A stretch of 8,347 bases of DNA, taken from NCBI GenBank assembly GCA_011055275.1, contig DSEZ01000110.1, forward strand, positions 1-8,347, written 5' to 3'. A program made the translations under genes and the position numbers. Below, in pieces: positions 1 to 6,757 of this stretch (position 1 is its first letter; each line of letters begins with the position of its first letter). The notes under the pieces were generated by a model, which was given only the letters and a program-made list of their open reading frames with translations, was not told the DNA's origin and did no database searches. This DNA is from Thermoprotei archaeon (GTDB taxonomy: Archaea; Thermoproteota; Thermoprotei_A; Marsarchaeales; UBA168).

Positions 1-626
1 CTCTGCGCGGCTTTTAACCGCGCCATCCTGAGGTTCTTGCTCTGGTCTCTCTTGGAAAAGCTCAAGGCAGTCCCATAGTCGGCTCCCAAATCGATGAGCT
101 TAGCGGCCGCCTTGATTGAATGAGGAGTGGCATACTTGAAAACCCCCGTGTCGAACAGAATTCCTCCCAGAAGCGCAGTGGCCAAAACGGGGTCAGGCCG
201 TACTCCGAGCACATCCATAAGGTCAAGCACGAGTTCACCCGACGAAGACGATTTGACATCAACAAAAGCCGTTGCCAACTCAGGCTTACCGCACTCGTGA
301 TGATCTATAACGAACACCTCATTCCCAGAAAACTCCCTACCTCTGTGGCTATATTTCAGTCCACATGTATCCGTTACTATGGCCACCTCGGGCACGAAGT
401 CCTCAGGCGGAAGCTCTGGATTTAAAGCGGTATTCATGCGCTTAGCTAAGGAATTCATGTCGTCAAGATAAGCGTAAACGCGAAACGCACCAAGCTTCTT
501 TGCCACAAAAACCATGGCGTAGGCTGACGCAAACCCATCGGGGTCAACGCGCGGATGTGAAAAAACTGCCACCTTTTTGCCGGGCAAAGCTCCTTCTAAC
601 GCCGTGGCGAAGCTCCCTACCTCCAT
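1..626 (-). CDS. DHH-family phosphoesterase (NrnA/RecJ-like), 3' end outside window
   Basis: The first 208 codons are present and the gene runs off the left edge. All four DHH-superfamily metal-binding motifs are visible: SHPRVDPDG with H24, D28 and D30; VTDT with D86; VIDHHE with D108-H109-H110; and LFDTG with D159. A serine-rich SSSSGEL stretch at 126-132 matches the region after the DHH motif in NrnA-like proteins. The family are Mn-dependent phosphodiesterases that degrade short oligonucleotides, pAp or single-stranded DNA. The substrate cannot be told here because the DHHA1 substrate domain lies outside the window. It is the last visible gene of the exosome superoperon, so finishing off short RNA products is an attractive inference. 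The ATG at 626 lies 5 bases after the prefoldin stop. An in-frame GTG at 635 overlapping that stop as GTGA is an equally possible, translationally coupled start. Confidence 0.9.
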   Translation of the reverse strand, partial: MEVGSFATALEGALPGKKVAVFSHPRVDPDGFASAYAMVFVAKKLGAFRVYAYLDDMNSLAKRMNTALNPELPPEDFVPEVAIVTDTCGLKYSHRGREFSGNEVFVIDHHECGKPELATAFVDVKSSSSGELVLDLMDVLGVRPDPVLATALLGGILFDTGVFKYATPHSIKAAAKLIDLGADYGTALSFSKRDQSKNLRMARLKAAQ

Positions 627-631
627 ATCAA

Positions 632-991
632 TCACGAGCTTCCAGTTGCGCGAAAAGCTTGACTCTTAAGTATCATGTCTCTCCTAAGCTTGTTTATCTC
701 AGCTGTAAGGGCTTCTTCGCGCTGCTTCAGCGTCTGGACGTACAGGTTATCGCTTTCCTTTTTTTCTTCGAGCTCTTTCTTTATGGTCTCGCGATCTTTC
801 TTTATCATAACGTTGCCTACTAGCTGATAAACCGCCTCCCCATCTGGAAGCGCCTCGATTTCTCCTAGGACGCGCTCTATATCTTTAACTTCAAGCTCTA
901 TGTTTTGACGCTCTTGGGTCGTCGCCCTGAGCTGTTCCGTCAAGCTTTCCAGCCTCTCAGCATAATCCGCAGAACCGCTTTCTTCAGCCAT
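632..991 (-). CDS. pfdB: Prefoldin beta subunit (GimC beta)
   Basis: A 119-residue protein of normal length for archaeal prefoldin beta. It has two long coiled-coil helices (about 10-47 and 68-112) flanking a short beta-hairpin region, which includes LPDGEAVYQLVGNVMIKKD at about 48-66, typical of the beta subunit. Prefoldin is an alpha2-beta4 jellyfish-shaped cytoplasmic chaperone that captures unfolded nascent chains with its coiled-coil tips and passes them to the thermosome; the alpha subunit is not in this window. Its ATG overlaps the pcc1 stop by one base (TAATG), so translation is probably coupled. Placement directly after pcc1 in the exosome superoperon is a known arrangement in archaea and supports the call. 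Confidence 0.95.
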   Translation of the reverse strand: MAEESGSADYAERLESLTEQLRATTQERQNIELEVKDIERVLGEIEALPDGEAVYQLVGNVMIKKDRETIKKELEEKKESDNLYVQTLKQREEALTAEINKLRRDMILKSQAFRATGSS

Positions 992-1218
992 TATAGTAAG
1001 CTTTGATTAAGAGTTTTTAGGATTGTCGAAATTATGCGAGCCTCAGACTCGATCCATGCCCGAGCCTTGGCATCCCTCTTGAAGGCTGCTGTCACCGTTA
1101 GAAGGTCGCCAGAGATAACAAAACTCACGTTATCATCATCGTCAGGTCTCAGCGCCTCCACCACGTATGGCACAAACCTGTCCCTAACCGATATGCTGAC
1201 GCGGATGAATTCTGACAT
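991..1218 (-). CDS. pcc1: KEOPS complex subunit Pcc1
   Basis: A 75-residue protein matching the small Pcc1 family in length and pattern. It shows an N-terminal beta strand (FIRVSISV), a helix ending in EALRPDDDD (21-29, equivalent to the family's ALRPE-type motif), the GDLLTVTAAF strand, then the KARAWIES motif (51-58) leading into the last helix. Pcc1 dimerises and bridges Kae1 in KEOPS, which makes N6-threonylcarbamoyladenosine at tRNA position 37 together with Kae1, Bud32 and Cgi121. The sequence is short and diverged, so the call rests partly on position: a Pcc1-like gene between rpl37ae and prefoldin beta is common in archaea. It starts one base after the eL43 stop and ends overlapping the prefoldin start. 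Confidence 0.8.
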   Translation of the reverse strand: MSEFIRVSISVRDRFVPYVVEALRPDDDDNVSFVISGDLLTVTAAFKRDAKARAWIESEARIISTILKTLNQSLL

Positions 1219-1219
1219 T

Positions 1220-1459
1220 TTAGGCGCTTATGACCTGACTGTATGGTCTCGGGCTAAACGCAGATCCAGTGAAGGTATAACCGCACTTAGGGCAACGCCA
1301 TATCCCAGCTGCAATCCTGTCCATTACAACATGCTTGCCGCAGGAGGGGCAACGCATGGGTTGCTTTCTCTGGCTCTTTAGCCTAACGTAATCCCTTCTA
1401 AGCTTCATACCGTACTTTACTCCAAGCTCACCGCCAGCACGCTCTTTAATGGCGCTCAT
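1220..1459 (-). CDS. rpl37ae: Large ribosomal subunit protein eL43 (L37Ae)
   Basis: A 79-residue zinc-ribbon ribosomal protein. The four zinc ligands are intact as CPSC (C37, C40) and CPKC (C56, C59). They surround the family signature AGIWRCPKCG and are followed by the usual FTGSAFSP tail, equivalent to the FAGGAYTP-type end in relatives. The basic N-terminal half (LGVKYGMKLRRDYVRLKSQRK, in part) contacts 23S rRNA. eL43 belongs to the archaeal and eukaryotic large subunit and is absent from bacteria. The start overlaps the rrp42 stop by four bases (ATGA), indicating coupled translation. The adjacent rpoP (RNA polymerase subunit P) gene seen next to eL43 in some archaeal versions of this cluster is missing here. 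Confidence 0.96.
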   Translation of the reverse strand: MSAIKERAGGELGVKYGMKLRRDYVRLKSQRKQPMRCPSCGKHVVMDRIAAGIWRCPKCGYTFTGSAFSPRPYSQVISA

Positions 1460-2292
1460 TCTTCGTTCACTTTCTTCTCTTCGGCGCTTTTATACTTTTT
1501 TGCCACGCCCATGACTGCAGCCCTTAGCTCTTCCCCTTTTTCCTTGGCAAGCTCGACGCAGCGCAGGACCTCGTCTTCGGTCAGCGCACCCGATAATATC
1601 TTCTGCATGGATGAAACCCGCCCATCCTCCAAAGTCGTTATGGAAAGCTCGGAATCGAGATAATCCTCCTCTTCTAAGCTGGGATCAACAATGAGGTAAT
1701 CACCTATCTTCCCAACGGTAACCGATATGGGGTAATGAGCTAGCTCGATCGAGTCCTTGCCCAAAGACTCCGCTATGTCGGGCGGAAATTTAGCTGTCAT
1801 GAGAGCGGCAAGCGCGGCTATCGACGAGGCATCCTGAGCGTTTCCTTCGTGGTTGAGCACCGTGATGTCAAGCCATATTATGACTACCTTCTTTCCTTCC
1901 TCTATGACCAGAGACCCGAGGTCTATAGCCTTGCCCTCCCTAATCCCCCTGTCAACAACCCGCCCCCACCCAATGCCCCGCTCATCAGGCGGACCGGGCT
2001 GGAAATCGGGATGTGCAAAGGGCGCCAAGTCCATTCCAACCGTGAGCACCCCCTCGTCAGGCGTGTCAGCATATGGAGCCCCTGACGTTATCTTTATACC
2101 TGCAAGCACTTGAGTTTCTCCCAGTTTCACTTGCGCGCTGCCATCTGCCTTAGGTACCACTCCTGGCAAAACCTCGAGCTTTCTGTATTGGTCCAAGGCC
2201 CTGCCATCTACCCTTTCGTTTGACTTAAACTTAGCAAGGAGAAACTCCAAGTAGTCCTGGCCCAAACTTCCCTGAAAACTTGGTCTGCGCAT
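1456..2292 (-). CDS. rrp42: Exosome core subunit Rrp42 (non-catalytic RNase PH-like)
   Basis: A 278-residue RNase PH-fold protein, the usual archaeal Rrp42 length. Recognisable blocks are RVDGRALDQYR (27-37), a central VVDRGIREGKAIDL (112-125), LNHEGNAQDASS (146-157, where Rrp42 proteins have an HDGN-type loop) and DPSLEEEDYLDSELSI (203-218). In the archaeal exosome, three Rrp42 alternate with three Rrp41 in a hexameric ring. Rrp42 lacks the aspartate and phosphate-site set needed for phosphorolysis but shapes the RNA path and the active sites of its partner. The gene begins three bases after the rrp41 stop. The last 13 residues are lysine- and glutamate-rich and probably disordered. It is distinguished from Rrp41 by the non-catalytic loops and by gene order. 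Confidence 0.96.
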   Translation of the reverse strand: MRRPSFQGSLGQDYLEFLLAKFKSNERVDGRALDQYRKLEVLPGVVPKADGSAQVKLGETQVLAGIKITSGAPYADTPDEGVLTVGMDLAPFAHPDFQPGPPDERGIGWGRVVDRGIREGKAIDLGSLVIEEGKKVVIIWLDITVLNHEGNAQDASSIAALAALMTAKFPPDIAESLGKDSIELAHYPISVTVGKIGDYLIVDPSLEEEDYLDSELSITTLEDGRVSSMQKILSGALTEDEVLRCVELAKEKGEELRAAVMGVAKKYKSAEEKKVNEE

Positions 2293-2295
2293 CTT

Positions 2296-3045
2296 CTATC
2301 CCTCGTTAGGAGCCGCCAGCGGGGCGTATTTCTTCTTCAAAGCGTTTACCTGAACCGCGTAAAGCGAGTCAATAATGCGCTTGGCCATCTCAACTGATCT
2401 CTTTATCTCATCTTGAGTCAAAAGGCCATTCATTTGAAGTAAGGTTATCTTTCCCTTATTGGGCATCATGGCAATTGGAAAGTCTGCCTGTCCGTTCTCG
2501 TCTTCCAAATCATTTATGTCAACAACCAACGTATCCCTTACCTTGCCTATGGCCACAGCCGTTACCAAATCGCGCATGGGAATACCCGCATCGGCCAAAG
2601 CCACACTTGCGGCATTCACCGAAGCGCAGCGCGTTCCACCATCCGCCTGAAGTACTTCCACGAACACATCTATCTGCGTCCTTGGCAGCTCCGTAAGTAT
2701 GACCGCTGGTTCTAGAGCCTCCCTGATAGCGCGACTCAGCTCTATCTCTCTTCTAGAATAAGTGGGTGACTTCCTCTCGTTGGTAGAATAGGGCTGCATG
2801 TGATAGCGTACCCTCAACGAGCTTCTGTCAAGGTACTGAGAGTGCCTTTCGGCCTCATATGGGCCCATTACACCAGCCAAAATGAGGTTTTTACCCTGCC
2901 TTACAAGCGCCGAGCCGTCAGCTTGCGTAAGCACTCCAACTTCAACTTCGAAAGGCCTCGCCTCATCTATTTTTCTGCCGTCGCTCCTTATTCCTTCATC
3001 CGTAAGCAACTCTTCTTGTGATAGTCTAGCCATTTTGATTTCCAT
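2296..3045 (-). CDS. rrp41: Exosome catalytic subunit Rrp41 (phosphorolytic 3'-5' RNase)
   Basis: A 249-residue RNase PH-fold protein that is the catalytic subunit of the archaeal exosome. It degrades RNA 3' to 5' with phosphate and can also add A-rich tails. Expected active-site features are all present: the arginine pair in YSRREIELSR (R98, R99), the phosphate-binding GGTR loop (136-139), and the acidic residues in EDENGQADFPIAMMP (D182, D188). The numbering coincides with what I recall for Sulfolobus Rrp41. Two starts are possible. The ATG at 3045 overlaps rrp4 by 20 bases, but a GAGGT abuts it directly. The in-frame ATG at 3033 (residue 5, MARLSQ) sits 12 bases after GAGGT and overlaps rrp4 by 8 bases, and may be the one used. 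Confidence 0.97.
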   Translation of the reverse strand: MEIKMARLSQEELLTDEGIRSDGRKIDEARPFEVEVGVLTQADGSALVRQGKNLILAGVMGPYEAERHSQYLDRSSLRVRYHMQPYSTNERKSPTYSRREIELSRAIREALEPAVILTELPRTQIDVFVEVLQADGGTRCASVNAASVALADAGIPMRDLVTAVAIGKVRDTLVVDINDLEDENGQADFPIAMMPNKGKITLLQMNGLLTQDEIKRSVEMAKRIIDSLYAVQVNALKKKYAPLAAPNEG

Positions 3046-3727
3046 ACCTCTTTATCAAAAGCTCCTTTATCCTATCCGTAAGCCCATAGGTATAGGCTTC
3101 CTCCTCGATCTTCCTTAAAACCGAGATCGTAAAGGAGACGTCCTCGGGCGTCCCTCCCTGAATTATTATGTAACCGTTCTGGCCAACCACTAACTTGGTT
3201 TTAAGCATTTTATCAAGCATGCTTATCATAGAGCCCTTCTTTCCTATGACCCTGGGAACGCGGGAGGGTATTATGGATATGGGTATGCCTCCCCTTATCT
3301 TTCCCAACCCCCTTTCCTTAACGGTAAGCGAGGGAGGAGTGACCCTGTCAAAACTTATCACCTTAGCACCTATATAATCTCCAACATCAAAATACCTCCT
3401 TAGGTCGATGGTTATGGGATCAACCTCAATGCCAGCATCCCTTGAGTCGAGCCTACCGACGTAAGGAGAGTTTATGTCGACGGTCCAGTCAGTCAGGCCT
3501 ACCTCTATTACTTTTCCAACGACGAAATCGTCGACCTTGGGCATGTACTTACCCCTCAGCGGCCTAACTCTTACGCCACGCTGCTCGTCTCTCTCTACCA
3601 CGCCCAAGAAGCTGGAGAAGACATTACCGTCATCACGATAACAACCTTCTCCTGCCCTTGCGCCTTCATCAGAAAGCCTTTCGCCCGGGACCACAACCTC
3701 ACGAACTTTCTCTATTCTTTCTGACAA
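3026..3727 (-). CDS. rrp4: Exosome RNA-binding cap subunit Rrp4
   Basis: A 233-residue protein with the three-domain Rrp4 layout: an N-terminal domain (about 1-60, with the VVVPGERL opening), an S1 RNA-binding domain (about 65-135, VGKVIEVGLTDWTVDI onward) and a KH domain (about 148-215) with its GxxG loop in RVIGKKGSM (G162 to G165) and the VGQNGYIIIQG strand. Rrp4 trimers, alone or mixed with Csl4, cap the Rrp41/Rrp42 ring and thread RNA into it. The start is a TTG. An in-frame TGA lies two codons upstream, a good GGTGA ribosome-binding site ends six bases before the TTG, and the next in-frame ATG is only at residue 62, inside the conserved fold. It follows SBDS after a 10-base gap. The csl4 gene is not in the window. 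Confidence 0.97.
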   Translation of the reverse strand: MSERIEKVREVVVPGERLSDEGARAGEGCYRDDGNVFSSFLGVVERDEQRGVRVRPLRGKYMPKVDDFVVGKVIEVGLTDWTVDINSPYVGRLDSRDAGIEVDPITIDLRRYFDVGDYIGAKVISFDRVTPPSLTVKERGLGKIRGGIPISIIPSRVPRVIGKKGSMISMLDKMLKTKLVVGQNGYIIIQGGTPEDVSFTISVLRKIEEEAYTYGLTDRIKELLIKRYGNQNG

Positions 3728-3737
3728 AAACAGTCAC

Positions 3738-4433
3738 CTAAGCCTCCTCTACCGTGACCTCTGCAGAGCCATGAGTCAAGCTGTTTATCTTCTCCATGAC
3801 TTCTGACCTGGCCCCTCCGGGTACCGTTATAGTTACGGTAATGGAACCATCATCTCCCCATTGAGAGCTCTTGAGTTGGCCAAGCGAGGTTATCTGCTTA
3901 TACGTCTTTGACGCATAGGTCGCTGGCACCCTTATCTTAAAACTGAACTGCACAATCTTAATCGGCAATATGGGTTTCAGGACCTTAATTGCATCATTAA
4001 CCTGTTCTTCCACCGGTTTGAAAGGATCAACAGCAAAGCGCGCCTGATTGAGAGCAAGCTCTATTCTTGTCGGGGGATGCGGAAGTTTAGTTTTTGGGTC
4101 AACGGCGCTTTTACTTATGAGATTTATTATCTGCTTGCGTTTTGCTTCCACCATCTCCCTTCTCTGCTCCGTCGTGAGGAGCAACTCTCCCCGCTTAAGC
4201 ACCTCTAGGGCCACTTTTGACTCGTCGTCAGTTCCGAAAACCTGAACTAGATTCGTCGCAGATGCTTTTTCTCCCCTTCCAACGTCCTTGAAAACCTCCT
4301 CGGTCACAAATACGTCCTTAAGCGGGATCTGTTCTCCTTCTTTGTACTTCCACGCCTTTTCGGGAACGACTACGACCTCAAACTTTTGCCCTTTTAACTC
4401 AAGCCTTACTATGGTGTTTTTACCTATGTCCAA
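3738..4433 (-). CDS. sdo1: Ribosome maturation protein SBDS (Sdo1 homologue)
   Basis: A 231-residue protein with the three SBDS domains. The N-terminal FYSH domain (about 1-88) carries [12 protein letters not shown] (47-58). The central helical domain (about 89-162) contains the conserved HPPTRIE (119-125) and the [12 protein letters not shown] block. The C-terminal ferredoxin-like domain (about 163-231) follows. In eukaryotes SBDS works with the EF-2-like GTPase EFL1 to release eIF6 from the 60S subunit; an archaeal role in 50S maturation is inferred. The start is a TTG at 4433, preceded by a purine-rich GGTGG six bases upstream. No ATG is available at a plausible position. The upstream frame stays open only back to the psmA stop codon, so the two genes share one frame separated by a single TGA. 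Confidence 0.96.
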   Translation of the reverse strand: MDIGKNTIVRLELKGQKFEVVVVPEKAWKYKEGEQIPLKDVFVTEEVFKDVGRGEKASATNLVQVFGTDDESKVALEVLKRGELLLTTEQRREMVEAKRKQIINLISKSAVDPKTKLPHPPTRIELALNQARFAVDPFKPVEEQVNDAIKVLKPILPIKIVQFSFKIRVPATYASKTYKQITSLGQLKSSQWGDDGSITVTITVPGGARSEVMEKINSLTHGSAEVTVEEA

Positions 4434-4448
4434 CTGCGCCCACCACGC

Positions 4449-5171
4449 TCAGCTTTTAGCTTTTTCCACGTAACTCATTACCTTTTCCTGGCTCAGCTTT
4501 TCGAAAAGGCCGGTTTTAACTGGCACGACCGCAAGCTCGAAGTTCCCCGAAGCTAGGCCTCCCTCCACGACCGGGGCCATCGCCTTGAGGGCTAGCACTA
4601 TGGCATCGTCAAGCAGCGCCTTTTCATCATAGTTCTTCTCTAGGTAATCCATGACCGTGCTGAAACCAGATCCTATGGCGTTAGCGAAGTAACCGGCGTA
4701 AGCTCCCCCTGGATCGGTGCCATAAAGCTTGGGTTGCCCTCTGAACACGCCTCCTATCATAAGAGATACTCCAAATGGGCGAGCTCCCCCGTGAAGCGTG
4801 TAGTCGTGCATTATATCGCAGATATACCTCGTAAGGGTTTCCACATCCACTGGCTCATCGTAAACTAGCTTGTAAATCTGGCCGTAGACCCTGGCCTGGT
4901 CTATGAGAAAACGAGCATCGGGAGATAAGCCGGCAAAGACCGCACCTATGTGATCGTCGATCTTGAAGATCTTCTCTGTATAAGCTGGATCGATAAGCCT
5001 CGTATACCTCTTCTTTTCCACTGCCAAGACTATGCCGTCAGAGGCCTTTATTCCTAAGGTTATCCACCCTTTCTTCACGGCCTCTAGGGCATAATCCACC
5101 TGGTAAAGCTTTCCATCGGGAGAGAACGTGGTTGGAACCCTGTCATATCCCATCGATGCAGGGGAGTACAA
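4449..5171 (-). CDS. psmA: 20S proteasome alpha subunit
   Basis: A 240-residue protein of typical length. The alpha-subunit signature is complete: the gating YDR motif (Y9, D10, R11), then TTFSPDGKLYQVDYALEAVK forming the N-terminal H0 helix region, and later GARPFGVSLMIGG and GTDPGGAYAGYFANAIG. Seven alpha subunits form each outer ring of the 20S core, gate entry to the proteolytic beta rings and bind ATPases such as PAN or Cdc48. The frame is open upstream to an ATG at 5315, but that would lie inside the MFS gene and add 48 unrelated residues. I chose the TTG at 5171, which gives (M)YSPASMGYDR and resembles crenarchaeal PsmA N termini that carry a few residues before MGYDR. It lies about 32 bases from a TATA box. 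An ATG at 5153 is the alternative. It is the first gene of the superoperon. Confidence 0.95.
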   Translation of the reverse strand: MYSPASMGYDRVPTTFSPDGKLYQVDYALEAVKKGWITLGIKASDGIVLAVEKKRYTRLIDPAYTEKIFKIDDHIGAVFAGLSPDARFLIDQARVYGQIYKLVYDEPVDVETLTRYICDIMHDYTLHGGARPFGVSLMIGGVFRGQPKLYGTDPGGAYAGYFANAIGSGFSTVMDYLEKNYDEKALLDDAIVLALKAMAPVVEGGLASGNFELAVVPVKTGLFEKLSQEKVMSYVEKAKS

Positions 5172-5198
5172 ATTCTTATCAAAAATACCTCGCCGTCG

Positions 5199-5212
5199 AT
5201 AATATGCTTTTC
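5199..5212 (-). promoter_or_regulatory. Promoter of the exosome-proteasome superoperon (BRE + TATA box)
   Basis: On the minus strand, an A-rich BRE-like AGAAA (5208-5212) is followed by the AT-rich box GCATATTAT (5207-5199). The box centre lies about 32 bases before the psmA TTG. With archaeal initiation about 26 bases downstream of the box centre, transcription would begin near 5177, leaving a leader of only a few bases. The 55-base gap after the MFS stop contains no other obvious signal and no clear terminator. This is assigned by pattern and spacing only. Confidence 0.55.
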
Positions 5213-5226
5213 TGTTAGGAGCTTTG

Positions 5227-6687
5227 CTAGCCAAGCTCAATTCGAATACCCTTCTCCTGTTGAAGAGATCTCCTGAGCTCTTTCCCTCTGACAGCAGAGG
5301 CAACGGCTGCGACAAGCGCCAGTGCTATCGAAAGCCTGAACGCGTTATCCATACCTCCAACAAATGATGATAAAATTGAACTGCTAAGGTTCGTGCTGGT
5401 ACCCAGGAAAAGTGCGAAAACAGCAGACTCCGGCATCGAACCAGCGGCAACCGCAAGGGCCAAGGCTATGCTTATCACTTGGCCAGTATTCCTAAGCGTG
5501 GTCATCATACCTGACCCTACACCGTAATATCCCCTTGGGGTCGACGACATCACTGCGCTCGCGTTTGGTGAGAAAAAGAGACCACTTCCTATCCCCATTA
5601 CGGCCAAACCCAACGCGACAAAGAGATAAGATGAGCGTACCGTTAATTCTGACAATAGAAACAAAGCAATTCCCTGTATCAGTATCCCTATGGTAGCAGG
5701 TAATCTGGCACCTATTCTATCTGACAAAAGTCCTCCAAACGGCGCAAGAAGGCTCGAAAGCAGGGGCATTGGTATAAGGAGGATTGACGATTCAATCACG
5801 CTGTAGCCCTTTACTGCTTCCAGGTAAAATATAACCAAAAACATTATGGCAAACATGGCAAGCGATTGAAGGAAGGATGCAAGAGTCGATGCCAAGTAAA
5901 CCCTGTTTGAAAACAGGCTGAACTTAAATATTGGGGAGCTCACCTTTTTTTCAGCTGCAAAGAACGCGGCCAGCGCGATGAGCGATAACGTTAAGACGGC
6001 CAGGCTTAGGGCATCCCACCCAACGCCAATGCTCATGGTTATGGCCACTAGCAGAAGAGCCACAAATGCCGTGAAAAGCGCTGCCCCGGCTACATCAAAG
6101 CTCTCCCTTCTTTTGCTTTCCACAAATCCGCTCAACCTTATGCGCGCCCACAGCACCGCAAAGATGCCGATTGGAACGTTCACATAAAATATATATCTCC
6201 ATCCCAAGTACGTTATTATAAGACCGCCAAGGACTGGCGCGACGACGCCTCCAATGCCCCAAGCTATGGAGTTTATGCCAAAGGCCTTTCCCCTTTCGTT
6301 CTCCGGGAAAGCCTCCGATATGAGTGCCCACGAATTGCCTACCATCATGGCTCCACCTATGCCTTGGATAAACCTGAATATGACGATCTCCCAACCGCTA
6401 GTGGAAAGGCCCGAGAGAGCCGAGCCGAGCGCGAAAATGAGGAAACCGGCCTCGTAAACCCTAATCCTCCCAAACGTATCTCCAACCCTTCCTATGGTCA
6501 GGACCAGCGCGGTACTCATGAGGATATACCCCATTATGACCCAAGCCATTTCTATCAGGTTGGCGTGAAGTGCCTGCATTATGACCGGTATTCCAAGAAT
6601 AACTATGGTCGAGTCTATAGCAGCCATCAGCGTGCCCAAGGTCGTGACCGAAACTACGGTCCAGCGCCTCGAGTAATTTACTGACAT
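5227..6687 (-). CDS. MFS multidrug exporter, DHA2 (EmrB/QacA-like, 14-helix) family
   Basis: A 486-residue, highly hydrophobic major facilitator protein whose length fits the 14-helix DHA2 drug:H+ antiporter group. Family motifs are present in order: D1 in helix 1 (MAAIDSTIVILGIP, with D25), motif A in the 2-3 loop (GRVGDTFGR, 66-74), motif B in helix 4 (RFIQGIGGA, R105), antiporter motif C in helix 5 (GIGGVVAPVLGG, 144-155, with the usual GP replaced by AP) and a second motif-A copy (GGLLSDRIGAR, 318-328). Such proteins use the proton gradient to expel hydrophobic drugs or metabolites; the substrate here is unknown. The ATG at 6687 is supported by a TATA box 25 bases upstream. The gene has its own promoter and is unlikely to be functionally tied to the proteasome genes that follow. 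Confidence 0.93.
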   Translation of the reverse strand: MSVNYSRRWTVVSVTTLGTLMAAIDSTIVILGIPVIMQALHANLIEMAWVIMGYILMSTALVLTIGRVGDTFGRIRVYEAGFLIFALGSALSGLSTSGWEIVIFRFIQGIGGAMMVGNSWALISEAFPENERGKAFGINSIAWGIGGVVAPVLGGLIITYLGWRYIFYVNVPIGIFAVLWARIRLSGFVESKRRESFDVAGAALFTAFVALLLVAITMSIGVGWDALSLAVLTLSLIALAAFFAAEKKVSSPIFKFSLFSNRVYLASTLASFLQSLAMFAIMFLVIFYLEAVKGYSVIESSILLIPMPLLSSLLAPFGGLLSDRIGARLPATIGILIQGIALFLLSELTVRSSYLFVALGLAVMGIGSGLFFSPNASAVMSSTPRGYYGVGSGMMTTLRNTGQVISIALALAVAAGSMPESAVFALFLGTSTNLSSSILSSFVGGMDNAFRLSIALALVAAVASAVRGKELRRSLQQEKGIRIELG

Positions 6688-6708
6688 AACAGAAAACCGG
6701 GTTGCAGC

Positions 6709-6722
6709 GTTTTAAGATTTCG
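6709..6722 (-). promoter_or_regulatory. Promoter of the MFS exporter gene (BRE + TATA box)
   Basis: On the minus strand, CGAAAT (6722-6717, BRE-like) is followed by CTTAAAAC (6716-6709). The box centre is about 25 bases from the ATG at 6687, so the predicted transcription start coincides with the start codon and the message would be leaderless. No ribosome-binding site is visible in the pyrimidine-rich stretch just before the ATG (GGTTTTCTGTT), which agrees with that reading. Confidence 0.65.
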
Positions 6723-6757
6723 CGAGTTATCTGCTAAACGAGAGAGTTAGCGTATCC

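Noticed and set aside
120..425. Plus-strand open frame of about 100 codons
   Set aside because: It lies wholly opposite the DHH gene, whose four catalytic motifs are intact; the plus-strand product shows no recognisable domain.
763..770. Run of T on the plus strand as a possible transcription terminator
   Set aside because: It lies inside prefoldin beta, where it encodes lysine/glutamate codons of the coiled coil on the other strand, and no plus-strand gene precedes it.
1849..2113. Two plus-strand open frames opposite rrp42
   Set aside because: They are proline- and serine-rich shadows of the conserved Rrp42 coding sequence, with no promoter or ribosome-binding site.
5154..5315. A 54-residue N-terminal extension of the proteasome alpha subunit beginning at an ATG inside the MFS gene
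   Set aside because: The extra residues are the MFS 3' end read in another frame, match nothing in alpha subunits, and lie upstream of the predicted promoter.
6095..6394. Minus-strand open frame of 99 codons in another frame of the MFS gene
   Set aside because: It overlaps MFS motif regions entirely, and its His/Arg/Gly-rich product looks like an out-of-frame reading of membrane-helix codons.
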